Origin: Congregibacter litoralis KT71
GTDB lineage: Bacteria > Pseudomonadota > Gammaproteobacteria > Pseudomonadales > Halieaceae
DNA length: 64,000 nt
Assembly: GCF_000153125.2 (NCBI RefSeq)
Contig: NZ_CM002299.1
Coordinates: forward strand, 744,809 to 808,808
Reading direction: 5' to 3'
Of this stretch, positions 7,019 to 14,924 are shown one piece after another. The notes under the pieces were generated by a model. It worked only from the letters and a program-made list of their open reading frames with translations. It made no database searches and was not told the origin of the DNA. Both the position numbers and the translations under genes were made by a program. Positions within the stretch are counted from its first letter, which is position 1. Each line of letters starts with the position of its first letter.

Positions 7019-9718
7019 CTAAAAGACGAAACGACCCTGCAGATACCAGGTACCGCCGTTGAAACCAAAGGGGCTGTCCTCGGGGTACAGCTGCCCTACA
7101 CTACCTTGGCCGGGGTTTTCGTCCGGGAATTCGTCAAACAGGTTTTCAACACCCAGAACAACTTCCAGCGAGTCCGTGAACTGGTAGGCTACCTGGGCGT
7201 CGATCAGAGTCGATGCGCCTACATCATACCCGTTGCTTGTCGATCTCCAGTCCCCGAAGTAGTTGGCACGGAGCAGCGTGCGGAACTTACCCTGCACATG
7301 CGACCAGGTGATGTTGCCTTTGAATTCCGGCAGTTGCAGTTCAAGAGCCTCTACACGCCCATCGCTGATCGGATTGACCGTTCCGCGATCGGTGACTTCG
7401 GTTTTATTGTAGTTAAGCGCCACAGTCACCGTAGAGCTGCCACTGAGGAAGTCGAAGTAGGTGTTACCAACGACGTCGACGCCCTCAGTGTTGGTATCGA
7501 AGCTGTTGCTGAAGAAGCGGAACTCCGCCAGATCATCGAGGCCGAGGAAGTCCTGACGGTTGATGATGCCATCCGCGTCGAGCCCGGTGAGTGCCTCAGA
7601 AATCGAACCATAATCTGAACCTCCGCCGGCAAAGTTCAGTGCATCCAGGAAGTCAACGTTAGCACCCAAGGCTATGCGGTCAGTCACATCGATGTTGTAA
7701 TAGTCGACTGTCCAGGTGGAGTTGCCAATGTCAAACACGACGCCGATGGAGTAGTTTTCTGCTTCCTCGGTATCGAGCTCTGGTCGCCCATTTCCAAAGC
7801 TCTCGACGAAATCAGCGCCCAATTGGCCCGCTGCGGATGACAGTGGCAGCGTTCCCTGGTCAACCAGTACGCCCTGCACGTTTTGCGTGGTGACGTTAGT
7901 GATGTTCGCCTGACCGGCGGTTGGCGCGTGGAAGCCGGTCGAAAAGGCACCGCGGATGCGGAAGCTGTCCGTCACACGATACATACCTGCGAGCTTGTAG
8001 GTAATGGTTCCGTCAAAGTTACTGAACTCTTCGTGGCGGGCCGCTGCCTGAAGCGTCAGCTCATCGGTAATATCCGCTTCGAGATCAATGTAAAAAGAGG
8101 TGTTGTCCTGTTCGGCTGAGGTGTCGTTGGGGAAGCCGCCGAAGCCGTTAGAGCTTGATGAAAAGCCCTGAGACGCCAAAGGTCCCAATGCGAAGGACGC
8201 CGGGTCGCCGGCAAACAGATCGAATTCCTCCTCTCGGAACTCAGCACCAAAGGCGATGCTTAGGTCAGACGCAAAGCCAACATCAATGCCGTAGACAAAG
8301 TTGGCGTTATATACCGTCTCAGTCTGCTCCTGCCCACCGGGAACGAAATCACGCGGGGTGGCGGGGCCGAGAGAGGCGTTAATGGTGTTGCGAATGAAGA
8401 AATCGGTACGGTTTGAACCACGCTGTACGCTCAGGTCGTAGTCAAGGCCTGTGCCAACGTTGATGTCACCGCGGACGCCCACCGCCAGTGCCATGTCCTC
8501 GTTGGTACCACCAAAGCGGGGCACAAATCCGCCGGGAATGGTTTCGATGAAGGAGAAGCAGTTCTCGCTTGCCGATACCTGTGAAAGAAACGTCGGATCA
8601 GGAATAACGCCGCCGGAGCCGCCCAGAGGGATGCCGTCGATGCAGCTGCTGCCACCATCGAGGTCACCTACGAGTACTGAGGGAACGCCGGTAGCGCTGC
8701 TAAGACCGGTTAGCGGATCAACCGTTGGGCCTGCGTAAACGCCGCCGCGCTGCCCTGTGGAGCCGCCCGTAAGATTATTCGCGCCACCGACCACGTTGCG
8801 ATAGAAGAAGCCGCCCTCGACTTCACGCTCGGCATAGTTACCGAAGGCGTAAACCTCCATGTTGTCATTGATTTCGTAGGCCGAGTTAATAAACAGCTTG
8901 ATATCATCACTGACATCCGGTGTACCCCAATACTGGGGGACATCGCCTGTGTAGGTGTTGATGGTCTGAAAGTCAGAAACCGGTGCGTAGCCATTTGCTG
9001 CGGCAAAGGCGACGTCGTCACGAATGACCGAGCGGACCGTGCCTTCGACATCGCGCATCTCGCCGGTGATGTTCACGAAGCCGTTGTCGCCCAGGGGGAG
9101 ACCAAGGTTCGCTGACACCATGTAGTTGTCGCCATCTCCCTCGAAGGTGGAGGCGGTGCGCGCCACCATCTCAAAGCCTTCGGCGGCATCGCGGAGTCGG
9201 AAGTTGAGAACCCCGGCAATCGCGTCGGATCCATACTGTGAAGAAGCGCCGTCTCGGAGCACTTCGACCTGTTTTATGGCAAGGGACGGGATGGCTGCCA
9301 TATCGACACCCTGGGCGCCGTCTGAAATACCACCGCCAAGGAACGAAATAATGGAGCCGCGGTGGCGACGCTTGCCGTTGACGAGCACCAGCACATTATC
9401 CGGCGATAGACCCCGCAGATTGGGGGGGCGCGTAATCGTCGCGGCGTCACTAATCGGCTGTGAGTTGACATTAAAAGAGGGCACCTGCGTACGCAGCATG
9501 TCCTGAAGATCCGTTGAACCGTTGACCCGGAAGTCGCTTCCGCTGATTACGTCTACCGGTACAGGGGAATCGGCAGCAGACCGATCGGCCAGACGGGTAC
9601 CCGTAATGATCACTTCTTCAAGAAGCGTGTCTTGCTGGGCGATAGCCGACTGCGCCATCGACACGGCAAGCGCGAGTGTTGCGATTTTGAGAGGGGGGCG
9701 TTGTGTTAGCTGTCTCAT
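7019..9718 (-). CDS. TonB-dependent outer-membrane receptor
   Basis: 899 aa. A signal peptide (about 1-27, cut after SAIA) is followed by a TonB box region DTLLEEVIITGTR, the plug domain with VLVNGKRRHRGS and VEVLRDGASSQYGSDAIAG, and a long beta-barrel ending in the aromatic WYLQGRFVF that outer-membrane insertion needs. These receptors import siderophores, vitamins, carbohydrates or other large solutes using ExbBD/TonB energy. The substrate cannot be read from the sequence; no transport or catabolic partner lies beside it. It has its own terminator at 6912-6951 and 360 bp upstream before the ISL3 element. It is the main cargo gene of the tRNA-bounded segment and is intact. Confidence 0.93.
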   Translation of the reverse strand: MRQLTQRPPLKIATLALAVSMAQSAIAQQDTLLEEVIITGTRLADRSAADSPVPVDVISGSDFRVNGSTDLQDMLRTQVPSFNVNSQPISDAATITRPPNLRGLSPDNVLVLVNGKRRHRGSIISFLGGGISDGAQGVDMAAIPSLAIKQVEVLRDGASSQYGSDAIAGVLNFRLRDAAEGFEMVARTASTFEGDGDNYMVSANLGLPLGDNGFVNITGEMRDVEGTVRSVIRDDVAFAAANGYAPVSDFQTINTYTGDVPQYWGTPDVSDDIKLFINSAYEINDNMEVYAFGNYAEREVEGGFFYRNVVGGANNLTGGSTGQRGGVYAGPTVDPLTGLSSATGVPSVLVGDLDGGSSCIDGIPLGGSGGVIPDPTFLSQVSASENCFSFIETIPGGFVPRFGGTNEDMALAVGVRGDINVGTGLDYDLSVQRGSNRTDFFIRNTINASLGPATPRDFVPGGQEQTETVYNANFVYGIDVGFASDLSIAFGAEFREEEFDLFAGDPASFALGPLASQGFSSSSNGFGGFPNDTSAEQDNTSFYIDLEADITDELTLQAAARHEEFSNFDGTITYKLAGMYRVTDSFRIRGAFSTGFHAPTAGQANITNVTTQNVQGVLVDQGTLPLSSAAGQLGADFVESFGNGRPELDTEEAENYSIGVVFDIGNSTWTVDYYNIDVTDRIALGANVDFLDALNFAGGGSDYGSISEALTGLDADGIINRQDFLGLDDLAEFRFFSNSFDTNTEGVDVVGNTYFDFLSGSSTVTVALNYNKTEVTDRGTVNPISDGRVEALELQLPEFKGNITWSHVQGKFRTLLRANYFGDWRSTSNGYDVGASTLIDAQVAYQFTDSLEVVLGVENLFDEFPDENPGQGSVGQLYPEDSPFGFNGGTWYLQGRFVF

Positions 9719-9976
9719 CGGGGGTTCCTCGTCTGGCTTGGTTTAAAAACCGGCTGTTTTTCATTCAATTTTCGCAGCCTTTGATAGTGGCGGGTGTCGA
9801 AAGACCTCACCACTTGGGGCGATCGCGGCCAGGAATACCACATTTGATAACCTGACGCTAGCAGCAAAGCCTGATTTGTGCCTTTTTTGCATGATTTTTC
9901 GCTTTACCCGGGTTCGCTTAACGGGTCTGTTGGTCCGTCGTCGCTACCGGCCTATCGGGCTTTCGAGGGGATGAGC
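9719..9976. other. Upstream region of the TonB receptor gene
   Basis: About 258 bp between the receptor start and the first ISL3 relic. A promoter for the receptor must lie here, but I cannot single out one set of boxes with confidence. No open frame is supported. Confidence 0.4.
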
Positions 9977-10078
9977 GGCTCTTCATCATTAAAGGGGTGC
10001 AACGGGGTTCATTAATCTGATTTTGCGGAATCATTTAAGGTCGAATCCAGGTTATCCCACGCATGCACGACCACCGAC
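9977..10078. repeat. ISL3-type left-end relic
   Basis: The stretch starts GGCTCTTCATCATTAA and continues with CGGGGTTCATTAATCTGA and TTTTGCGGAATCATTTAAGG, a diverged copy of the left end of the element at 10079; it even includes TATCCCACGC, matching the start of the transposase gene (TGTCCCACGC). The intact element has inserted at its end. It is the second of three left-end copies in the window. Confidence 0.75.
10071..10078. repeat. 8-bp target-site duplication, left copy
   Basis: CCACCGAC here and at 11680-11687 directly flank the ISL3 element. Eight base pairs is the usual duplication made by ISL3-family transposases. Confidence 0.9.
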
Positions 10079-10140
10079 GGCTCTTCATCATTAACGGGGG
10101 ACACCGGGGATCATTAAACTGAATTTGCGAAGTCCGTTTA

Positions 10141-11346
10141 ATGAGGAAACCCCCGATGTCCCACGCAGGAAATATATTAGGCCTTCCCGAGCTGGAGGTC
10201 GAACGTGTTGATCGCAATGATTCGATCGAGGTCTATGCCAGGCCAAAGCGCCGCCCATCGTGCATCCACTGCCAGCATCCCAAAGTCAGGATTAAAGCGA
10301 CCCACGAGCGCACGTTAAAACACACACGCCAGGGCAACCAGGTGATGACGCTGCACCTGAAGACGCCCAAGTATCACTGCCCACAATGTGGTCGCTACTT
10401 TCGTCACCGGTTTCAGGGCGTCAGGCCCCGCTATCGATCGTCGGACGCCTTCCGTCTTGAAGTATTCGAGGCCCATGACGGCGGCGTGACGCAGCGTAAG
10501 CTCGCGAGAACACACGACATGAGCCCGGCAACCGTCGAGCGCTGGTATCAAGGTCAGTGCCGACTGCGACTATCGGAGATGTCTAATCGGCCCTGCCCCC
10601 GTGTGCTGGGTATCGACGAGCACTTCTTTAGCCGCAAGCGCGGCTACGCCACCACGATGGTGGATCTGAAGAACCACAAGGTCTTCGATGTGGTGCTGGG
10701 ACGCTCAGAACTGAGTTTGAGACGTTATTTAAGGGCATTACCGGGTAAAGAGAACGTCCAGGTTGTCGTCATGGACTTGTCGGAAACCTACCGCAGCATT
10801 GTGCGCCGGTACTTTCCTAACGCCACGATTGTTGCCGATCGATTCCACGTCATTCGACTGGTTAATCAGCATCTGCTCAAAGCCTGGCAGGGCTACGATC
10901 CCGAGGGGCGCAAGCATCGCGGGCTGGTCAGCCTGATGCGACGCCACCAATGGCGTCTTACGGATGAGCAAAGAGAGAACCTTGGCCGATATCTGGATGA
11001 CTATCCCGTGCTCAAGGCGCTGTATGCGGCTAAGCAGCAGCTCAATCGTCTGCTGCTACTCAAATCCTTGAATCGTAAAAAAGCCAAGCAGCTGCTGCCG
11101 CGGCTGCTTTCATTAATCGAGGACTTGGCGGCTAGCCCGCTTCATCGGTTGGCCAGAACACTGAAGTCTTGGCTGGAACCCATCGTTGGCATGTGGCGGT
11201 TTACCAAGACGAACGGCATCACCGAGGGCTTCCATAACAAGATGGAAATGATGAGTCGGCGAGCCTATGGATTTAGAAACTTTGAAAACTATCGACTGCG
11301 GGTCTTAACCCACTGTGGATGGGATGGCATTATCAACCGAGTTTAA
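10141..11346 (+). CDS. ISL3-family DDE transposase
   Basis: 401 aa, intact. The N-terminus has the ISL3 zinc finger (PSCIHCQH then YHCPQCGRYFRHR), then a helix-turn-helix (GGVTQRKLARTHDMSPATVE) and the DDE domain: VLGIDEHFFSRKR (first D), VVVMDLSETYRS and ATIVADRFHVI (second D), and NGITEGFHNKMEMMSRRAYG (E). The ATG at 10141 follows the left terminal repeat by 20 bp. The product acts on the GGCTCT-type ends and makes 8-bp target duplications. As the gene is whole and the ends are present, the element may still be mobile. Confidence 0.93.
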   Translation: MRKPPMSHAGNILGLPELEVERVDRNDSIEVYARPKRRPSCIHCQHPKVRIKATHERTLKHTRQGNQVMTLHLKTPKYHCPQCGRYFRHRFQGVRPRYRSSDAFRLEVFEAHDGGVTQRKLARTHDMSPATVERWYQGQCRLRLSEMSNRPCPRVLGIDEHFFSRKRGYATTMVDLKNHKVFDVVLGRSELSLRRYLRALPGKENVQVVVMDLSETYRSIVRRYFPNATIVADRFHVIRLVNQHLLKAWQGYDPEGRKHRGLVSLMRRHQWRLTDEQRENLGRYLDDYPVLKALYAAKQQLNRLLLLKSLNRKKAKQLLPRLLSLIEDLAASPLHRLARTLKSWLEPIVGMWRFTKTNGITEGFHNKMEMMSRRAYGFRNFENYRLRVLTHCGWDGIINRV

Positions 11347-11383
11347 TGAAAACCGGTGTATCCCCCGTTAACTGGGTAGAGCC

Positions 11384-11679
11384 GCAGCTGCTGCCGCGGC
11401 TGCTTTCATTAATCGAGGACTTGGCGGCTAGCCCGCTTCATCGGTTGGCCAGAACACTGAAGTCTTGGCTGGAACCCATCGTTGGCATGTGGCGGTTTAC
11501 CAAGACGAACGGCATCACCGAGGGCTTCCATAACAAGATGGAAATGATGAGTCGGCGAGCCTATGGATTTAGAAACTTTGAAAACTATCGACTGCGGGTC
11601 TTAACCCACTGTGGATGGGATGGCATTATCAACCGAGTTTAATGAAAACCGGTGTATCCCCCGTTAACTGGGTAGAGCC
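11384..11679 (+). repeat. 296-bp tandem duplication of the ISL3 right end
   Basis: Bases 11384-11679 repeat 11088-11383 exactly as far as I can compare by eye: the last 86 codons of the transposase and the right terminal repeat. The copy follows the first right end with no spacer, so the transposase gene itself is unaffected and the element has two right ends. The open frame across the copy (from 11319) is a gene tail without a start of its own. Confidence 0.9.
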
Positions 11680-11687
11680 CCACCGAC
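11680..11687. repeat. 8-bp target-site duplication, right copy
   Basis: CCACCGAC, identical to 10071-10078. It lies after the second right end, so the duplicated form of the element is the one bracketed by the target duplication. Confidence 0.9.
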
Positions 11688-11735
11688 CCGCAGTCGATAG
11701 GTCGAAGGCATAAAAAGCTTTAAAAATCAAGAAGA

Positions 11736-11780
11736 TGGTGGGCCCAGTAGGACTTGAACCTACGACCAATCGATTATGAG
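11736..11780 (-). repeat. Right attachment-type repeat inside tRNA-Ile2
   Basis: This is the partner of 4362-4406: 45 identical bases covering the tRNA from the anticodon loop to CCA. The tRNA keeps its 5' half and promoter side, so integration at this site restored a working gene. Confidence 0.88.
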
Positions 11781-11812
11781 TCGACTGCTCTAACCAACTG
11801 AGCTATGGGCCC
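11736..11812 (-). tRNA. tRNA-Ile2, anticodon CAU (lysidine type)
   Basis: The minus strand folds as a 77-nt tRNA with the CCA end encoded: acceptor GGGCCCA/TGGGCCC, D stem GCTC/GAGC, anticodon stem GTCGA/TCGAT with loop CTCATAA, and T arm GTAGG TTCAAGT CCTAC. The anticodon is CAU. The body resembles E. coli ileX/ileY rather than initiator or elongator tRNA-Met, notably GAGCAG...CTCATAATCG...TGGTCG, so it should be the tRNA-Ile whose C34 is converted to lysidine by TilS to read AUA. Its 3' 45 bp are duplicated at 4362-4406. Confidence 0.93.
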
Positions 11813-11925
11813 GAGGGGCAGCGATTATAGGGCCTCTTCGGTTATCTCTCCATAGCTATTCTCTGCTGATGCGCAGGGTTCGAGTTGCTGTACCATCAAC
11901 AGCTCTTGAATATCGGAGCTTTCGT

Positions 11926-13467
11926 ATGCAATTGCCCTTACACCGCATCTTTTGCAGGCTTTTGACAGTGTTCCTTCTCTCCGCCCCGGTACTGCGCGCC
12001 GCAGAGATCTCAGAACTTGATGCTGACTCCCTTGGGGCGCTGGCCAAGGACTACGCACAGTCGTCATTCCCTTTGCTTCGGGAACTTCTGAGTATTCCCA
12101 ACGACGCGAATCATCCCGAGGAGGTTGAGGCGAACGTGGTGTGGACCGAGTCCGCCTTCGCTCGTCGCGGATTTAGCACACAGCGCATCGCTACAGCGGA
12201 GGCTCCGTTGCTCCTTGCCACGCGTCAGCACGCCGATGCCGACAACACAGTACTGATTTATCTGCAGATCGATGGACAGCCCGTGGACCCGAGCCGATGG
12301 TTTCAGGCGAGTCCCTACACGCCAGCGCTAAAGCAGCGGAATGCCGCCGGTGAGTGGGAACAAATCCCCTGGACGGCCATCGAGAATTACGACGAGGAGA
12401 TGCGCGTTTTTGCGCGTTCGGCTTCCGACGCAAAGGGGCCCGTAGCCATGTTCCTCGCGTCGCTGGATGCGCTTGCAGATAAAAACATCGCGCCGAACTT
12501 CAACATCAAAGTCATTATGGACTTCGAAGAAGAGCTGGGTTCCCCGAACCTCCCCAAAGCGGTGACCGAGAATCGCGAGCTCCTATCCGCAGATATGCTG
12601 ATTATTTTTGACGGTCCCAGACATATCACCAATCGTCCTACGCTGACCTTCGGTGCCCGAGGCATTGCCACGGTCACACTCACAACTTACGGTCCGGTGG
12701 TGCCCCAGCATAGCGGGCACTTTGGAAACTACGCGCCTAACCCCGCCCTGCGCCTTGCGAAGCTGCTGGCTTCCATGAAAGACGACGAGGGTCGCGTCAC
12801 GATTCCGGGGTTCTACGACGGCATCAGTATCGATGAGGCGACACAGGAGATACTGCGTGCAGTGCCTGATAACGAAGAGGAGATTCGCGAGCGTCTGCAA
12901 CTGGGCTCCGTGGACAAGGTGGGCCGCAGCTACCAGGAAGCCATTCAGTACCCTTCGCTGAATATTCGCGGCATGCAATCTGGTTGGATTGATGAAAAGG
13001 TCCGAACCATCGTCCCGGGCTGGGCACGTGCAGAGATTGATATACGACTCGTGCTCGAGTCAGACCCCGAGCGCCTCATCGACCTTGTAAAACAACATGT
13101 GCGCGGACAGGGCTTCTTCGTGACTGATCAGGTGCCGGATAAAGCCTTGCGCATGGCCCATGAAAAGATCGCTACTTTTACCTACGAAAATTCCTACCAG
13201 TCGTTCCGCACGGACTTCGACTCTGAGGTTGGTCGCTGGCTGCGTCGCGCACTGCAGCGAGCGTTCGAGGAGGAACCTATTCAAATTCGCATGAGTGGTG
13301 GCTCGATTCCAATTTCACCCTTTGTAAACACCCTGGGTATTCCCGCGGTAACGGTGCCGACGGTTAATCGCGACAACAACCAGCACAGTCCCAATGAGAA
13401 TTTGCGATTGGGCAACTATCGGGATGGCATCCGCACAATGCTTGGTATTCTTACGGAGCCGCTCTAA
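11926..13467 (+). CDS. Secreted M20-family peptidase/amidohydrolase
   Basis: 513 aa from the ATG at 11926, chosen because GGAG lies seven bases upstream and a signal peptide (RLLTVFLLSAPVLRA) then follows directly; the frame is open back to 11869. The M20 blocks are present: YLQIDGQPVDPSRW (about 112-125), ARSASDAKGPVAMFL, MDFEEELGSPNL, and near the C-terminus MSGGSIP with RDNNQHSPNEN. M20 enzymes use two zinc ions to hydrolyse peptides or N-acyl amino acids. In the first block the usual metal-ligand histidine (H-x-D) is glutamine (Q114), while D116 is kept, so the metal site may be altered. Its exact substrate is unknown. Confidence 0.88.
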   Translation: MQLPLHRIFCRLLTVFLLSAPVLRAAEISELDADSLGALAKDYAQSSFPLLRELLSIPNDANHPEEVEANVVWTESAFARRGFSTQRIATAEAPLLLATRQHADADNTVLIYLQIDGQPVDPSRWFQASPYTPALKQRNAAGEWEQIPWTAIENYDEEMRVFARSASDAKGPVAMFLASLDALADKNIAPNFNIKVIMDFEEELGSPNLPKAVTENRELLSADMLIIFDGPRHITNRPTLTFGARGIATVTLTTYGPVVPQHSGHFGNYAPNPALRLAKLLASMKDDEGRVTIPGFYDGISIDEATQEILRAVPDNEEEIRERLQLGSVDKVGRSYQEAIQYPSLNIRGMQSGWIDEKVRTIVPGWARAEIDIRLVLESDPERLIDLVKQHVRGQGFFVTDQVPDKALRMAHEKIATFTYENSYQSFRTDFDSEVGRWLRRALQRAFEEEPIQIRMSGGSIPISPFVNTLGIPAVTVPTVNRDNNQHSPNENLRLGNYRDGIRTMLGILTEPL

Positions 13468-13506
13468 GCCAGCGGCATTGAGACAGGTCAAAGCCTAGGC
13501 CAAAAC

Positions 13507-14037
13507 CTAGGCCTGGTCCTGAAACATATCCTGCGTCAACGCGGGCACTTCTACCTTGACGCTATCGCCCAGGGTGATAACGCCACCCTTGAGTATGCGG
13601 CAGCAAAGACCGCCATGACCGAGCATCGCCGCGACACCTCCTTTGCCCAGGGCGCTTTCCATACGCGAGCAGGGGTGGCACAGGGCGCTGGCCTCAAACA
13701 ATGCATCACCAATGGTGAAGCGCTGATGCCGCAACGCATGCAAGTTGATACCGGAAACGACTAAGTTGCGACGCAGCGTTGCGGGCGCAATGGTCTCGAG
13801 GTCCAGGAAGTGCGCGGTCTGCTCGATAAATTCCCGGGAAATGAGGGTGACCTGCCGACCGGAGCCCGGCGTTTTGTCCACGCGGTGATCTCCCTCGAGA
13901 CCGCGACCGGCGATGGCCAATACTGACTCGACTTCGGTTAGTGGCGCTTTGCGTGCTGAACGCAGCCCTATCCATTCAAGGGTTCCGGCTTTCAAATCCT
14001 TTGCAAAGCGATCCAGCGGGTTGGTTCTTTTTGTCAT
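13507..14037 (-). CDS. MOSC-domain protein
   Basis: 176 aa. The MOSC fold is recognised by the GLEGDHRVDKTPGSGRQVTLIS block (about 48-69), the RRNLVVSGINL block and the cysteine-containing CHPCSRME followed by GGLCCRILKGG. MOSC domains handle sulfur bound to the molybdenum cofactor or form part of reductases such as YiiM and YcbX; stand-alone short forms have no agreed function. It faces the methyltransferase gene, from which it is divergent, and converges on the M20 gene. Confidence 0.88.
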   Translation of the reverse strand: MTKRTNPLDRFAKDLKAGTLEWIGLRSARKAPLTEVESVLAIAGRGLEGDHRVDKTPGSGRQVTLISREFIEQTAHFLDLETIAPATLRRNLVVSGINLHALRHQRFTIGDALFEASALCHPCSRMESALGKGGVAAMLGHGGLCCRILKGGVITLGDSVKVEVPALTQDMFQDQA

Positions 14038-14134
14038 GAATCGACCTTACTCCAAGGGGCACCTGCCTATTCTACCGATGAGCCAATCGCCGGGGCATCC
14101 GCGTATCAACGTTGTTATCCAGGAGGCTGCTCTG

Positions 14135-14884
14135 ATGAAGTACCTTAAGCAACTGATGTTACTCGCGGCGGTGTTCGCGGCGACTACGGCCTGCTCTGCG
14201 GATCAACCGCCATCTGCTGATGAAGAAGGCATTTACGAGTACAAATCGGCGAGCCGTGATGGCATCGGCAAGTTCTATATGGGCCGCGAAATCTCCCATG
14301 TCATGGGTCACCGAGGTGCCGGCTGGCTGGAGCGTCCTGAGCGGGAGCGTCAGGAGCGCACGGACTTGTTGATAACCCGTCTGCCCATTAGTCCAGGCGA
14401 TAAGGTCGCGGATATTGGCGCGGGTACCGGATTCTTCAGCTTCCCCATCGCGAAGCGCGTACCCGAGGGGCGTGTTTATGCCGTTGATATCCAGCCTGAG
14501 ATGTTGGCAATGCTGGAAGAGCGTAAAAATGCCATGAAGCTGGCAAATGTCGAGTCAGTGCTCGGCTCCGAAACCTCTCCTAACTTACCGTCCGGCGCCA
14601 TTGATCTCGCCTTCATCGTTGACGCCTATCACGAGTTTTCCTATCCGCGGGAGATGGGCCTGGCACTGTTTGACGCCCTGCGAGCCGGTGGAAAACTGGT
14701 GCTCATCGAATACCGCAGCGAGGATCCATCCGTGCCCATAAAGACCCTGCACAAAATGAGCGAGGATCAGGCTCGGCGGGAGATGGCGGCCATTGGTTTG
14801 GAGTGGGTCAGAACTGAGGATTACCTACCGCAGCAGCATGTGCTCATTTTCGAAAAGCCGATGGCTGACAATACCAATAGCTGA
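14135..14884 (+). CDS. Class I SAM-dependent methyltransferase with a lipoprotein-type signal
   Basis: 249 aa from the ATG at 14135, preceded by AGGAGG; the frame runs on upstream into the MOSC promoter but without support. Residues 1-20 look like a lipoprotein signal (LLAAVFAATTAC, cysteine at about 20). The methyltransferase core follows: VADIGAGTGFFSFPIA (motif I, about 93-108), VYAVDIQPEMLAML (motif II), and FIVDAYHEFSYPREM (motif IV area), then a LVLIEYRSEDPSVP block. SAM is cytoplasmic, so a catalytic role after export is puzzling; homologues with export signals are widespread in gammaproteobacteria. The substrate is unknown. Confidence 0.82.
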   Translation: MKYLKQLMLLAAVFAATTACSADQPPSADEEGIYEYKSASRDGIGKFYMGREISHVMGHRGAGWLERPERERQERTDLLITRLPISPGDKVADIGAGTGFFSFPIAKRVPEGRVYAVDIQPEMLAMLEERKNAMKLANVESVLGSETSPNLPSGAIDLAFIVDAYHEFSYPREMGLALFDALRAGGKLVLIEYRSEDPSVPIKTLHKMSEDQARREMAAIGLEWVRTEDYLPQQHVLIFEKPMADNTNS

Positions 14885-14924
14885 TGCCTCAATAGGCACT
14901 AGGCCGGTATGAGTTGATAGGTAG

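Larger units (their letters stand above)
10079..11679 (+). mobile_element. ISL3-family insertion sequence with duplicated right end
   Basis: The left end begins GGCTCTTCATCATTAACGGG and the right end, reversed, begins GGCTCTACCCAGTTAACGGG; both continue with CACCGG and TCATTAAACT, giving imperfect terminal repeats of about 42 bp starting with the family's GGCTCT. An 8-bp target duplication (CCACCGAC) flanks the outer ends. Without the extra copy the element would be 1,305 bp (10079-11383); a further 296 bp repeat its right end. It carries one intact transposase gene. It is inserted into a relic of a related element. Confidence 0.9.

Noticed and set aside
11319..11642. 107-codon frame after the transposase
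   Set aside because: It is the duplicated tail of the transposase gene plus its right end and is not a separate gene.
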